A DNA stretch of 64,000 bases from Actinoplanes italicus (GTDB taxonomy: Bacteria; Actinomycetota; Actinomycetes; Mycobacteriales; Micromonosporaceae). The position numbers and the translations under genes are program-made. The stretch is taken from positions 124,001 through 188,000 of the forward strand of contig NZ_PVMZ01000009.1 in the NCBI RefSeq assembly GCF_003001815.1, written 5' to 3'. Shown piece after piece: positions 8,605 to 18,518 of the stretch (the first letter of the stretch is position 1; each line of letters begins with the position of its first letter). The notes beneath the pieces were generated by a model. It ran no database searches. It was not told the DNA's origin and was given only the letters and a program-made list of their open reading frames with translations.

Positions 8605-11458
8605 CCGCCACGACGGGATTGCGGCGGATCTGATCGGCGGCGTCCCGGGCCATCATGATCAGCGGGCGCGCGGCGGAGTACGACACCACCGCGCCGTCCA
8701 GGTCACCTGCCCGGGCGTCGGCCTCGATCCGGCCGCAGGCGGCCGTCGCCGCACCCGCGCCCAGATTCGCCAGCACGCCCATGAGCTGATGCGATTCGTT
8801 GCGCAGCAGGTCCGCGTCGTCGAAGGCGAGGGCCTGCTGCATCCGGTCCAGGTGCTCCGGGATCTTCGCCGAGAGCGACGCGAGCAGACCGGCCAGCGCG
8901 CCCGCGGTGGCGGCAGGATCGGGCCCGCGCAGCTGAGCCAGGCGCCGCTCGATCTCGGCGGTCACGCTCCGCAGGCTCGGCTCCGGCGGGGCCGGGCTGA
9001 CCCACCGGTCCAGGACCCGGGCCACGTCGGCCGGGATGAGCGGCTTCGCGATGTGCTCGTCCATACCGGCGGCCAGGCAGCGGGCCCGGTCCTCGGCCAG
9101 GGCGCTCGCGGTCAGCGCGATGATCGGCACGTGCCGCCCCGCGGGCTCGCGCCGGCGGATCTCGGCGGTGGCGGCGTAGCCGTCCATCTCCGGCATCAGG
9201 CAGTCCATGAAGATCGCCTGGTAGTCACGGCCGGAGGCGCGTTCGACCGCCTCCCGGCCGTTGACCGCCACGTCGGCGCTGTAGCCCAGGTTGGCCAGGA
9301 TGCCGAGCGCCACTGTGCGGTTGATGTCGTTGTCCTCGACCACCAGCAGGTGTCCCCGGCCCGCGGGCTTCCCCGCGGCGTGGCGGCGCGAGCGTTCGGT
9401 GGCCGGTTCGTCGAGCACGCCGACCAGCGCGTCGTAGAGCTGGGACTGCCGCAGCGGCTTGGCGAAGGCGGCCGACACCCACATCCGGTCCGGTTCGGCC
9501 GGCAGATGGTGCGGGTCCTCGGCGAGCAGGATGGTCTTGGGCATCGGGCAGTCCGGCGGAACCATCGCGAGGGTCTCGCCAGGTGCCGTGAACATGTCGA
9601 AGATGAGCAGGTCGATGGGGCGCCCGGTGGCCGCGGCGTCCCGCATCGCGGCGATCGCGGCGGGTGTGTCGGCCACCCCGACGGCATCCATCGACCAGGC
9701 GTTGAGCTGCTCGGTGAGCACGGCCCGATCCTCGTCGTCGCGGTCCACGACGAGCACCCGCAGGCCGTCCAGCGAGTGCCTGTCGGAGAGGTCCAGGTCG
9801 GCGCGGGCGGTACGCAGCGTGATCGTGAACCAGAAGGCGCTGCCCCGCCCAGGCTCGCTCACCAGCCCGATCCGGCCGCCCATCAGTTCGACCAGGTCCC
9901 GGCTGATGGCCAGGCCGAGCCCGGTGCCGCCGAAGCGCCGGGTGGTGCCCGCGTCGGCCTGGGTGAACGCCTCGAAGAGTTCCTCCTGCCGGAGCACGTC
10001 GATGCCGATGCCGGTGTCCCGGACCTCGAACCGGACCGGCACCGCGTCCGGCCCGCAGGGGTGTCCGGTGTCCGGCCGCGCGGAGATCGTGACCTGCCCG
10101 CGGGGGGTGAACTTGACCGCGTTGCCGGCCAGGTTGAGCAGCACCTGCCGCAGTTTGGCCGGATCGCCGCAGACGGTGCCGGGTAGCCGCTCGTCGCAGA
10201 GCCCGGTCACGGAGAGTCCGTGGTGGGTGTCCGGCGGGGCGACCAGCGCGACGACGTCGTCGAGCAGTTTGCAGATCTGGAAGTTCGCCTCCTCCAGGAG
10301 CACCTTGCCGGCTTCCAGCTTGGAGAAGTCGAGAACGTCGTTGATCACCGAGAGCAGCGCGGATCCTGCCACGCTGATCCCCTCGGCGTAGCGGCGCTGG
10401 CGCTCGTCGAGCGGTGTGCCGAGCAGCAGGCCGGTCAGGCCGATCACACCGTTCATCGGGGTCCGGATCTCGTGGCTCATCGAGGCGAGGAACTGCGATT
10501 TCAGCCGGGCCGCCTCGATCGCCTGGTCACGGGCCTCGGCGAGGGCCTGCTCGGTCTGCCGCCGGGCGGTGATGTCGCGGACGAAACCGTGGAAGTGCGC
10601 GTCGCCGCTGTGTTCGATCAGCCACATGGTGAGCTCGACCGGGATCTCGTGGCCGTCCCGGTGCGTGGCGGCCATCTCGGTGGGCCGGTCCAGCAGCCCC
10701 TTCAGCCGGCCGTCGAGCAGCCGCCGCAGCGCCGCACGATAGCGCTCGGGCAGGATCGTGCCGGTGACGTCACGTCCCAGGACCTCGGTGCGCTTCCAGC
10801 CGAAGACGTGCTCGGCCTGCCGGTTCCACTCCGAGATCACCCCCTCGCCGTCCATGCTGAAGAACGGGTCGCTGGCCGCGTGCATGATCATTTCGAGCTG
10901 TTCGCGTTCCACCCGGCGGCGCTGGTCGGCCCGGACCCGGGTGGTGATGTCGTGTGCCACGGTGGCGGTGCCGATCACGGCCTGGTCGGTGTCGCGCATC
11001 GGGGCCATGCTCAGCGAGACCTCGATGACGGTGCCGTCCTTGCGGCGGCGCCGCGTCTCGTAGCGGGTGAGGGCGTGACCGGCGCGGACCCTGGCGAGTA
11101 GTTCCCTCTCCTCGCCGAGACGGTCGGGTGGCAGCAGGCGGGTGACGTCGCCGCCGACCATCTCGTCGGCGCGGTACCCGTAGAGCCGCTCGGCGCCCGG
11201 ATTCCAGGTCTTGACGGTGCCGTCCGGCGCCTTGCTGACTATCGCGTCCTGGGAGGCCTCGACGATCGCGGCGAGCCGGGCATTCTCCAGCGCCTCCGTG
11301 CGCCATCCGGCCTCCGCCCAGGCCACCGCCCGCCGGGACCGGCGCGCCAGCACCACCGCGGCGACCCCCGCGGTGACTCCGGCGAGCAGAGACAGGGCCC
11401 TACGCAGCACCACGACCACCCTTCCAAGATCCGAATCCGATTCAGCATCAACGTACAT
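8591..11458 (-). CDS. membrane-anchored hybrid histidine kinase (TM-PAS-PAS-HisKA-HATPase-REC-REC-HPt)
   Basis: This 955-residue phosphorelay kinase has one membrane helix (about 14-37) and two PAS domains (about 60-175 and 185-300). HisKA follows with SMSHEIRTPMNG (His329), then an ATPase with N446, DTGIGI 481-486 and GGTGLGL 510-516. The first receiver is degenerate around Asp621 with Lys667 kept. The second receiver is intact, with Glu708/Asp709, Asp752 and Lys805. A C-terminal HPt domain carries His890 in ESHQLMG. The protein can thus run a full four-step relay except for an output domain. No DNA-binding regulator is adjacent. A divergent kinase starts 68 nt away, so a shared control region is likely. 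Confidence 0.95.
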   Translation of the reverse strand: MYVDAESDSDLGRVVVVLRRALSLLAGVTAGVAAVVLARRSRRAVAWAEAGWRTEALENARLAAIVEASQDAIVSKAPDGTVKTWNPGAERLYGYRADEMVGGDVTRLLPPDRLGEERELLARVRAGHALTRYETRRRRKDGTVIEVSLSMAPMRDTDQAVIGTATVAHDITTRVRADQRRRVEREQLEMIMHAASDPFFSMDGEGVISEWNRQAEHVFGWKRTEVLGRDVTGTILPERYRAALRRLLDGRLKGLLDRPTEMAATHRDGHEIPVELTMWLIEHSGDAHFHGFVRDITARRQTEQALAEARDQAIEAARLKSQFLASMSHEIRTPMNGVIGLTGLLLGTPLDERQRRYAEGISVAGSALLSVINDVLDFSKLEAGKVLLEEANFQICKLLDDVVALVAPPDTHHGLSVTGLCDERLPGTVCGDPAKLRQVLLNLAGNAVKFTPRGQVTISARPDTGHPCGPDAVPVRFEVRDTGIGIDVLRQEELFEAFTQADAGTTRRFGGTGLGLAISRDLVELMGGRIGLVSEPGRGSAFWFTITLRTARADLDLSDRHSLDGLRVLVVDRDDEDRAVLTEQLNAWSMDAVGVADTPAAIAAMRDAAATGRPIDLLIFDMFTAPGETLAMVPPDCPMPKTILLAEDPHHLPAEPDRMWVSAAFAKPLRQSQLYDALVGVLDEPATERSRRHAAGKPAGRGHLLVVEDNDINRTVALGILANLGYSADVAVNGREAVERASGRDYQAIFMDCLMPEMDGYAATAEIRRREPAGRHVPIIALTASALAEDRARCLAAGMDEHIAKPLIPADVARVLDRWVSPAPPEPSLRSVTAEIERRLAQLRGPDPAATAGALAGLLASLSAKIPEHLDRMQQALAFDDADLLRNESHQLMGVLANLGAGAATAACGRIEADARAGDLDGAVVSYSAARPLIMMARDAADQIRRNPVVAVNSG

Positions 11459-11526
11459 GCGACCTTTCTCTGCTTTAGCCTTATTGCGGACATAGCACCC
11501 ACCGACTCGCCGTAAGGGAGCCGCCC

Positions 11527-13551
11527 GTGGCGACAGTGATGGTCGTCGACGACGTGGCCGCCAACCGGGACATCGTGCGCATGCTGCTCGGGTTCCGTGG
11601 ACACGATGTCATCGAGGCGCACGACGGGGCGGACGCGCTCCGGCTGGCACACACCCACCACCCCGACGTGGTGGTCTCGGACGTCCTGATGCCCGGCATC
11701 GACGGCCTCGAGCTGGTCCACCGGCTACGCGCCGACCCGGATCGCGAGGCCGCCCAGGCTCCGGTGATCTTCTACACCGCCAACTACCTCGAACCGGAGA
11801 CCCGCCCGATCGCCGAGGCGTGCGGGGTCAGCCAGGTGGTGCTGCGCTCGCAGGACCCGGACGCGCTGCTCGACGCCATCGACGTCGCCCTGGCCGGAGG
11901 ACCGGTCAGCGTCGACCTGACCCCGGCCGAGGACTTCGCCCAGGCGCACCTGCACGCGGTCAACGCCAAGCTGATCGAGAAGGTGCGGGAGTTGCACGAC
12001 ACCGAGCGCCGGTTCGAGGCCATGGCCGTGGCCTCCCCGGTCGGTATCGGCATCATCGACCGGCACGGCAACGCCGAGTACGTCAACGAGCGCCTCACCG
12101 AGATTCTCCAGATGCCGATGGACGACATCGTCGGTCCCGGCTGGCTCTCCTGCCTCGACGACAACGCCCAGGACACCGCGCTCGCGCTGCTGCACGGCGC
12201 CGGCCAGGACACCGAGATGCGGTTCACCCACCGGCTCACCCGGCCCGACGGCAGCGCGCGGTCACTGCGTATCCACGTGCGCCAGACCCACGACGAGGAC
12301 GACGCCCTGACCGGCGGCGTCCTGATGGTCGACGACGTCACCGACCTGGTCCTGGCCGAGAAGCGGCTGCGCGAGGAGACCCTGCGCCGCCAGGACGAGG
12401 CCCGGCACCGCGACGCCGAACGCCTGGACAGCCTGCGCCGGATGGCCGGCGGCACCGCGCACGACTTCAACAACATCCTCGGTGCGATCCTCGGGTACAC
12501 CAACCTGGCCATCGAGACCATCAACGACGGCAAGGCCGACGGCACGCTGCCGGAGGAGACCGTGGAGGCGCTGCTCGGCGACCTCGCGCAGGTGATCAAG
12601 GGTGGAGAGCGGGCCAAGACACTGACCCAGCACATGCTCGCGTTCGGCCGCCGCGAGGTGAATCAGCCCGCCGTCGTCAACCTCAACACCCTGCTGGAGG
12701 ACTGCGCCGAAGCGCTGGCCACGGCCGCCGGCACCGGCTGCCGGCTCCGGCTCGAACTGCACCCGGACCTGCCCGAGGTCAAGGCCGACCCGGTTCAGCT
12801 CGACCGTGCCCTGCACAACCTGGTCCGCAACAGCGCGGAGGCGATGCCCGACGGCGGCGTCGTCACGATCACCACCTCGGTCAACGGCGACGGCGTGGCC
12901 GTCGAGGTCCGCGACACCGGCACCGGCATGTCCCAGGACGTGCTCGACCGCGCCTGCGAACCGTTCTTCAGCACCAAGTCCACCACCGGCACCGTCGGGC
13001 TCGGCCTCTCCACCGTCCACGGCATCGTGAGCCAGGCCGGCGGCCGGCTCACCCTGGACTCCGAACCCGGCCGCGGCGCCGCCGTGACCCTCACGCTGCC
13101 GCCGGTCGCCGGGGCCGTCCCGCCACCACCGCCCCCACCGCGGCAGGCGGCCGCCGACGAACCGGGCGGCGGGGAGACCCTGCTGCTCGTCGACGACGAG
13201 GAGGCGGTGCTGCAGGTGACCGCCCGGATGCTCTCCGGCGCCGGGTACCGGGTGCTCACCGCGCCCGACGCGGCCGAGGCGCTGCGCCTGCTGGAACGGC
13301 ACGGCGGGGAGATCGAGGCGCTGGTCACCGACGTGGTGATGCCCGGCATGGACGGCCGCCAGCTGGCCCGGATCGCGGCCGGCCGCCGGCCCGACCTCTG
13401 CATCGTGTTCGTCTCCGGGTTCGCCGAGTCGCTCTTCGACGAGCACGGCAACAACCTCGAACCGGGATCCACCATTTTGCCCAAACCGTTCGACCGGGAC
13501 AGGCTGGTCAGCACTGTACGAACGGCTCTTCTGGCGACGCAGCGCCGCTGA
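11527..13551 (+). CDS. REC-PAS-histidine kinase-REC hybrid protein
   Basis: This is a 674-residue soluble protein. An N-terminal receiver (DDV at 8-10, phospho-acceptor Asp52 in SDVLMPGIDG) is followed by a PAS domain (about 160-275). An NtrB-like kinase core has His312 in GGTAHDFNNILG, an N-box HNLVRNSAEAM and a G-box DTGTGMS. After a proline-rich linker (PPPPPPP) comes a second receiver with DDEEAV and TDVVMPGMDG. Being flanked by receivers, the kinase can take and pass phosphate within one chain or with partners. It has no membrane segment and no DNA-binding output. It is divergent from the membrane hybrid kinase at 8591-11458, a plausible relay partner. The GTG start has GGGAG upstream. 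Confidence 0.94.
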   Translation: MATVMVVDDVAANRDIVRMLLGFRGHDVIEAHDGADALRLAHTHHPDVVVSDVLMPGIDGLELVHRLRADPDREAAQAPVIFYTANYLEPETRPIAEACGVSQVVLRSQDPDALLDAIDVALAGGPVSVDLTPAEDFAQAHLHAVNAKLIEKVRELHDTERRFEAMAVASPVGIGIIDRHGNAEYVNERLTEILQMPMDDIVGPGWLSCLDDNAQDTALALLHGAGQDTEMRFTHRLTRPDGSARSLRIHVRQTHDEDDALTGGVLMVDDVTDLVLAEKRLREETLRRQDEARHRDAERLDSLRRMAGGTAHDFNNILGAILGYTNLAIETINDGKADGTLPEETVEALLGDLAQVIKGGERAKTLTQHMLAFGRREVNQPAVVNLNTLLEDCAEALATAAGTGCRLRLELHPDLPEVKADPVQLDRALHNLVRNSAEAMPDGGVVTITTSVNGDGVAVEVRDTGTGMSQDVLDRACEPFFSTKSTTGTVGLGLSTVHGIVSQAGGRLTLDSEPGRGAAVTLTLPPVAGAVPPPPPPPRQAAADEPGGGETLLLVDDEEAVLQVTARMLSGAGYRVLTAPDAAEALRLLERHGGEIEALVTDVVMPGMDGRQLARIAAGRRPDLCIVFVSGFAESLFDEHGNNLEPGSTILPKPFDRDRLVSTVRTALLATQRR

Positions 13552-13596
13552 TCGACTAGCATCCTCGGTTCGCCGCCCCTACCCCGAGGAGGCCGG

Positions 13597-15354
13597 GTGA
13601 CCACCGCCAGCGATCGTCAGCCGACTGTGAAGGTGCCGCAACAGGCCTCGCCGGCGCACGACACCCTCGACGTGCCGCCGGGGGAGACCCGGCGCGGGCG
13701 GCGCGCGCTGCTCGCCGGCGGCGCGGTGCTGGCCCTCGTGGCCGGTGGCGGTTTCGCGGCCCGCTACGCCTTCAAGGGTGACGTCCCGCGCGGTGTCACC
13801 GTGCTCGGCGTGAACCTCGGCGGCCTGACCCGCGCCGAAGCCGGCACCGTGCTGCGCGCCCACCTCGCCGCCGACCCGAGGACGTCCGCCGCGGTCCGGG
13901 TGCGGGTCGAGAAGAAGAGCGCCACCGTGAGCCCGGCCGCGATCGGCCTGGTCGTCGACGTGGACGCGACCGTGGACGCCGCGTCCGGGGGACGCCCGTC
14001 GTTGTCCGGCGGCCGGTCCGTGGCCCCGGTGATCGCCGTCGACGCCGATCTCCTCGACGCGGCCCTGCTCAAAGCCGTGGGCCCGGTCGGCACCCCGATG
14101 AGGGCTCCGGCCGTGACCTTCACGGGACTCACCCCGAAGGCCGTCCACCCGGCGCCCGGCCGCGGCCTGGACCCGGAGCGCTCCGCCGAGGCGGTCAAGG
14201 CCGGCTGGCTCTCCGGCGAGCCGGTCACCGTCCCGCTCGTCGAACTGCGACCCGCCACCACCGCCGAGGAGGTGGACCGGCTGGTCGAGGAGGTCGCCCG
14301 GCCGGCCGTCGCGGCCCCGCTCACGATCACCTCGGAGAAGGGCACGCTCACCGTCCCGCCGGCCGCGATCGCGAAGAGCCTCGTGCTGACCGCCGACCGG
14401 ACCGGGCTCATCGAGCCGCGGTTCGACCCGAAGAAGCTGCGGGCCTCGGTGGCGTCGAGGCTCGCCCGGATCGAGGTGGCGGCGAAAGACGCGTCGTTCA
14501 CGTTCGCCGGCGGAAAACCGAAGATCGTCGCCGGCGCCGACGGCCGGGGACTCGACCTCGCGGCCCTGGCGCCGGATCTGCTCACCGCGGCGCGCAGCAG
14601 CGACGCGCGTACCGTCAAGGCATCCCTGACCACCGCCGCACCCGCCACCTCCGTCGCGGACCTGGAGAGACTCGGGGTGAAGGAGAAGGTCTCGACCTTC
14701 ACCACCAAGTTCACCGGTGGCCTGTCCTCACCGCGCAGCCAGAACATCGTGACCGCCGCCAAGCAGGTCCGCGGGGCGCTGGTGCTGCCCGGGAAGACGT
14801 TCTCGCTCAACCGGCACACCGGTGAGCGCGGTTACGCGCAGGGCTACAAGGACGCGCCGGTGATCGTCGGCGGAGACCTGCAACCGGGGGTCGGCGGCGG
14901 CGTCTCGCAGTTCACCACGACGCTGTTCAACGCCACCTACTACGCGGGGCTCGAGGACGTCGAGCACAAGCCGCACTCCTACTACTTCGATCGCTATCCC
15001 GCGGTCATCGAGTCCACGATCTTCTGGCCCGACCTCGACTTCCGGTTCAAAAACAACACGCCGTACGGCGTGCTGATCCACACCGCCCACACCAGCGACT
15101 CGATCACCGTGTCGGTCTGGAGCACCAGGGTGTGGGACAAGGTGACCACCGAGTGGAGCCCGCGCCGCAACATCACCTCGCCGCAGACGATCACCAAGCC
15201 GGACGGGCCGGACTGCATCGCCACCAGCGGGCTGATCGGCTTCACCCAGGACGCCTGGCGGCTCTTCCACAAAGGCGGCAAGGTCGTCCAGCGGGAGAAG
15301 TTCACCTGGAAGTACGACCCCGAACCGCGCTTCATCTGCGGGGCTCCCGCCTGA
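13597..15354 (+). CDS. VanW-family protein with peptidoglycan-binding-like repeats
   Basis: This is a 585-residue membrane-anchored protein: a cytoplasmic N-terminus, one helix (about 36-52, ALLAGGAVLALVAGGGF), then an extracellular part. Two YoaR-like putative peptidoglycan-binding domains (about 65-350, starting VPRGVTVLGVNLGGLTRAEA) precede the VanW domain (about 370-520), which has GGGVSQFTTTLFNATYYAGL and SYYFDRYPAVIEST. VanW is named from a vancomycin-resistance cluster, but its activity is not established. It probably acts on cell-wall maturation. A strong GAGGAGG site precedes the GTG. No van genes are nearby. Confidence 0.92.
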   Translation: MTTASDRQPTVKVPQQASPAHDTLDVPPGETRRGRRALLAGGAVLALVAGGGFAARYAFKGDVPRGVTVLGVNLGGLTRAEAGTVLRAHLAADPRTSAAVRVRVEKKSATVSPAAIGLVVDVDATVDAASGGRPSLSGGRSVAPVIAVDADLLDAALLKAVGPVGTPMRAPAVTFTGLTPKAVHPAPGRGLDPERSAEAVKAGWLSGEPVTVPLVELRPATTAEEVDRLVEEVARPAVAAPLTITSEKGTLTVPPAAIAKSLVLTADRTGLIEPRFDPKKLRASVASRLARIEVAAKDASFTFAGGKPKIVAGADGRGLDLAALAPDLLTAARSSDARTVKASLTTAAPATSVADLERLGVKEKVSTFTTKFTGGLSSPRSQNIVTAAKQVRGALVLPGKTFSLNRHTGERGYAQGYKDAPVIVGGDLQPGVGGGVSQFTTTLFNATYYAGLEDVEHKPHSYYFDRYPAVIESTIFWPDLDFRFKNNTPYGVLIHTAHTSDSITVSVWSTRVWDKVTTEWSPRRNITSPQTITKPDGPDCIATSGLIGFTQDAWRLFHKGGKVVQREKFTWKYDPEPRFICGAPA

Positions 15355-15392
15355 GGACACCGAAACCCGCGGTGATGCGCTAAGCAGAGGGC

Positions 15393-16145
15393 ATGAGTGA
15401 CCTCAGGCTCAACCGCAGACTGCTTCTCACCGCCGGGTCCGGTGTGCTCGGCGTGACCGTCCTCAATACTGTGACCGGCTGTTCCGACACCCCGAAGGGC
15501 CCGGCGAAGAGGCCCGCCAGTTCCGCGGTCCCGCCCGCACCGGCCGCGAGCGGGAACGTGACCGGGGACTGGCGCCGGGTCGACCTCGAATACGTCTCCG
15601 TCTACCTGCTGATCCGCGGCGGCGAAGTGGCCGTGGTGGACACCGGCAACCCCGGCTCCGGCGAGTCGGTCGAGCAGGGCCTCACCGCGGCCGGCCTCAA
15701 GTGGGACGCGGTCAAGCACGTCTTCCTCACCCACCAGCACCAGGACCACGCCGGTGGGCTCGCCGAGATCGTGCCGCGCGTCCCGGCCACCCTCTACGCC
15801 GGGGTGGACGACATCTCGTCGATCAACGCGGGCGGCAAGACCCTGAAGCCTGTGAAGGACGGCGACGAGGTCTTCGGGCTGCAGATCATCGGTACGCCCG
15901 GACACACCCTCGGCCACGTGTCGATCTTCGAACCGGGCACCGGCGTGCTGGTGGCCGGTGACGCGCTGCGCAACCTCAACGTGCTCGAGGGCGCCGCGCC
16001 GCTCTACACCGCCGACCAGACCCAGGCGGACGCATCGGTCAAGAAGCTCGCCGGTCTGGACGTGCGGGCCATCCTGCCCGGCCACGGCAAGCCGCTCACG
16101 GTCGGTGCACGGGAAGCGTTGCAGCAGCTCGCGGCGCGACTCTAA
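15393..16145 (+). CDS. MBL-fold metallohydrolase, exported lipoprotein
   Basis: This 250-residue protein begins with a Tat-like LNRRLLLTAGSG and a lipobox VTGC (Cys about 30), so it is likely exported and lipid-anchored. The mature part has the metallo-beta-lactamase fold motifs: THQHQDHAGG (HxHxDH, about 110-118), a TPGHTLGHVSIF histidine, GDALRN with the bridging Asp, and a final PGHGKPL histidine. The substrate is unknown; thioesterase, glyoxalase II-like and lactonase activities are all possible. It follows the VanW gene by 38 nt on the same strand and may share its transcript. Confidence 0.9.
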   Translation: MSDLRLNRRLLLTAGSGVLGVTVLNTVTGCSDTPKGPAKRPASSAVPPAPAASGNVTGDWRRVDLEYVSVYLLIRGGEVAVVDTGNPGSGESVEQGLTAAGLKWDAVKHVFLTHQHQDHAGGLAEIVPRVPATLYAGVDDISSINAGGKTLKPVKDGDEVFGLQIIGTPGHTLGHVSIFEPGTGVLVAGDALRNLNVLEGAAPLYTADQTQADASVKKLAGLDVRAILPGHGKPLTVGAREALQQLAARL

Positions 16146-16196
16146 GACACCCCGTCCGGCAACCGGGTTGCTCTCCACGACGGCGATCGTGGTGGG

Positions 16197-18518
16197 GTGA
16201 GCTCCTCGGGGGAACGGATTCGCGGCCGGTGGCTGTTGCTCGCCGGTGTGCTCCTGGCGTTGGTGACACCGGTGCTCGGCGACACGGAACGGCAGGTCGC
16301 CTACGTGGTGGTCGCCGGAACCGCGCTCATCGCCGTCCGCAACGGGGTGCGCCGGAACCACCTGGCACGCCGGCAGGCCTGGTGGCCGGTGGCGGGCGCG
16401 ATGCTCTGCAGCGTGCTGGCGAACGGGGTCTGGGGCGCCGGGATGGCCGCGGGACTGCCCGTGCCGGATGGGCTGACCCTCGTCGACCTCGTCTACGTGG
16501 GCATGTATCCGCTGCTCGCGGCCGGTCTGCTGGCCATGTCGGACAGCCGGGCCGGCTCGCGCTGGGCCGGGCTCACCGAGGCCGGCATCATGCTCTGCAC
16601 CGGCGCCGTGCTCATGTGGGTGCTGCTCTACGACCCGTTCGTGATGGACCGCGGGTACTGGGCTGGATCGGCGTGCGCGCTCGCGTACCCCGCCCTCGAT
16701 CTTCTCGTTCTCGCCGCCGCCACCCGCATGGTCGTCGCCAACGGCCGTCTGACCTGGCCGGACCGGCTCCTGCTGGCCGCCGTCGCGGTGCTGACCGTCG
16801 CCGACGTCTCGTACTTCCTCGCCTCCGCGGCCGGTGGCTCCTGGGCCGGGCCCGGCTGGACCGCGTCCGGCTGGGTGCTCGCCTTCCTGCTGATCGGCCT
16901 CGCCGCGCGGCATCCGCAGGCCGCCGGGCCCGTCCCGGAACGCCGCCCGCGCCGGCTCGCGCCGGTCGGCAACGTCGTGCTCGTCATGGTCGGCCCGGTC
17001 GGCACCGGATACCTGCTGATCAACAGGCACGACATGGTCGATCTGTCGGTGCCGCTGATCGCGACGGCGTTCACCGCACTGCTGCTGGTGCTGCGCCTCA
17101 CCCACACCACCGGTCTGGCCGCCCGGCGCGCCGCAAGCCTCCGCGACGCCCTGCACGAGCAGGCCGAACTGCAGCTCACCCTGTCCCATCAGGCCCGCCA
17201 CGACACGCTCACCGGTCTGCCCAACCGCACCGAGCTGGAGGAACGGCTCACCGTCCCGGACGGCGGCGCCCTGATCCTGGTCGACCTGGACGGCTTCAAG
17301 GACGTCAACGAGCGGTTCGGGCACCCGACCGGCGACGACCTGCTCGTGTCGGTCGCCGGCCGTCTCCGCGGCCTGATGACCGGCGACGGCGAGATCACCG
17401 CCCGGCTCGGTGGCGACGAGTTCGCGCTCCTGCTCCCCGGCGCCGGGCCGGTGGCGGCGACCGCCGTCTGCGAGGAGGTGCTGGCCGCGATGCGTACGCC
17501 GGTCCCGGCCGGCGGGCAGCCCCTGCACATCACGGCGAGCGCCGGGATCCGCGTCTTCGGCCCGGCGGCCGACCCGGTGCAGGTGCTCAGCGACGCCGAC
17601 CTGGCTCTGTACGCGGCCAAAGCAGCCGGCAAGGACCAGGCCGCCGTCTTCGACGTGGCCATGCGCCAGGAACAGGCCGACCGGATCCGCCTGCTGGAAC
17701 GCCTGCGCGGCGCCGTCGACGCGGCCGAGTTCGCCGTGCACTACCAGCCCATCGTCAACCTCGACGACGCCCGCCCGGTCGCCGTCGAGGCGCTGGTCCG
17801 CTGGATGCCGCCGGGCCGCTCGCCGATCGGCCCGGACCTGTTCATCCCGGCCGCGGAGGACAGTGGCCTGATCGTCGCGCTCGGCGAATGGGTGCTGCGC
17901 CGCGCCTGTGCCGACGCGGCCGTCTGGCACCGGCAGTGGGGCACCACGGTCACCGTCAACGTCTCCCCGCGGCAGCTCGCCGACCCGCACTTCACCGTCA
18001 AGGCCCTCGCGGCACTTCGCGCGAGCGGTCTGCCGGCCACCGCGCTCACGCTGGAGATCACCGAAGGCGTGCTGGTCCGGTCCGGCGCCCACGCGGCGCA
18101 GGCGCTGTTGCATCTCTCGGCACTTCGGGCGGAGGGTGTACGGGTGGCGATCGACGATTTCGGCACCGGCTACTCGTCCCTGTCCTACCTGCGTGACCTG
18201 CCCATCGACGTCCTGAAGATCGACCGCTCGTTCATGCCGGCCGACGACGCCGACATCCGGCAGGCCGTCCTGGTCCGGGCGATCGTCGACCTGGCCGCGG
18301 GGCTCGGCCTCACCACCGTGGCCGAAGGGGTGGAGACCCGTTACCACGCCGACCTGCTGCGCGACCTCGGCTGTCACCGGGCCCAGGGCTACCACTTCGC
18401 CCGCCCGATCCCGGCCGGCGATCTGACCGATCTGCTGTCCGAGGACGCAAAAGTTCAGGTGCGCCCGGTCACGGCCGATGAGCACAGTGACGCCGGACTC
18501 GGAGTGAGTGTCAAGTGA
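16197..18518 (+). CDS. membrane GGDEF-EAL protein (c-di-GMP synthesis and breakdown)
   Basis: This is a 773-residue protein with about 8-9 N-terminal membrane helices (residues 10-310), then GGDEF and EAL domains. The cyclase site is intact (GGDEF 405-409, preceded by VDLDGFKDVNERFGH). The phosphodiesterase signature is also intact (EAL 531-533, later DDFGTGYSS and KIDRSF). Both activities are therefore possible; which dominates cannot be read from sequence. The membrane part resembles the sensor region of actinobacterial CdgA/RmdB-type proteins. Its TGA overlaps the GTG of the next gene in GTGA, so translation of the two is coupled, which suggests a functional pair. Confidence 0.94.
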   Translation: MSSSGERIRGRWLLLAGVLLALVTPVLGDTERQVAYVVVAGTALIAVRNGVRRNHLARRQAWWPVAGAMLCSVLANGVWGAGMAAGLPVPDGLTLVDLVYVGMYPLLAAGLLAMSDSRAGSRWAGLTEAGIMLCTGAVLMWVLLYDPFVMDRGYWAGSACALAYPALDLLVLAAATRMVVANGRLTWPDRLLLAAVAVLTVADVSYFLASAAGGSWAGPGWTASGWVLAFLLIGLAARHPQAAGPVPERRPRRLAPVGNVVLVMVGPVGTGYLLINRHDMVDLSVPLIATAFTALLLVLRLTHTTGLAARRAASLRDALHEQAELQLTLSHQARHDTLTGLPNRTELEERLTVPDGGALILVDLDGFKDVNERFGHPTGDDLLVSVAGRLRGLMTGDGEITARLGGDEFALLLPGAGPVAATAVCEEVLAAMRTPVPAGGQPLHITASAGIRVFGPAADPVQVLSDADLALYAAKAAGKDQAAVFDVAMRQEQADRIRLLERLRGAVDAAEFAVHYQPIVNLDDARPVAVEALVRWMPPGRSPIGPDLFIPAAEDSGLIVALGEWVLRRACADAAVWHRQWGTTVTVNVSPRQLADPHFTVKALAALRASGLPATALTLEITEGVLVRSGAHAAQALLHLSALRAEGVRVAIDDFGTGYSSLSYLRDLPIDVLKIDRSFMPADDADIRQAVLVRAIVDLAAGLGLTTVAEGVETRYHADLLRDLGCHRAQGYHFARPIPAGDLTDLLSEDAKVQVRPVTADEHSDAGLGVSVK

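Noticed and set aside
13597..15354. VanW gene as evidence of glycopeptide resistance
   Set aside because: No vanHAX, vanRS or vanY partner is nearby; VanW-domain proteins are common without resistance.
14994..18485. 1163-codon open frame on the minus strand
   Set aside because: It lies antisense to the VanW, MBL and GGDEF-EAL genes, whose motifs are intact; its product is Arg/Gly/Pro/His-rich with no domain.
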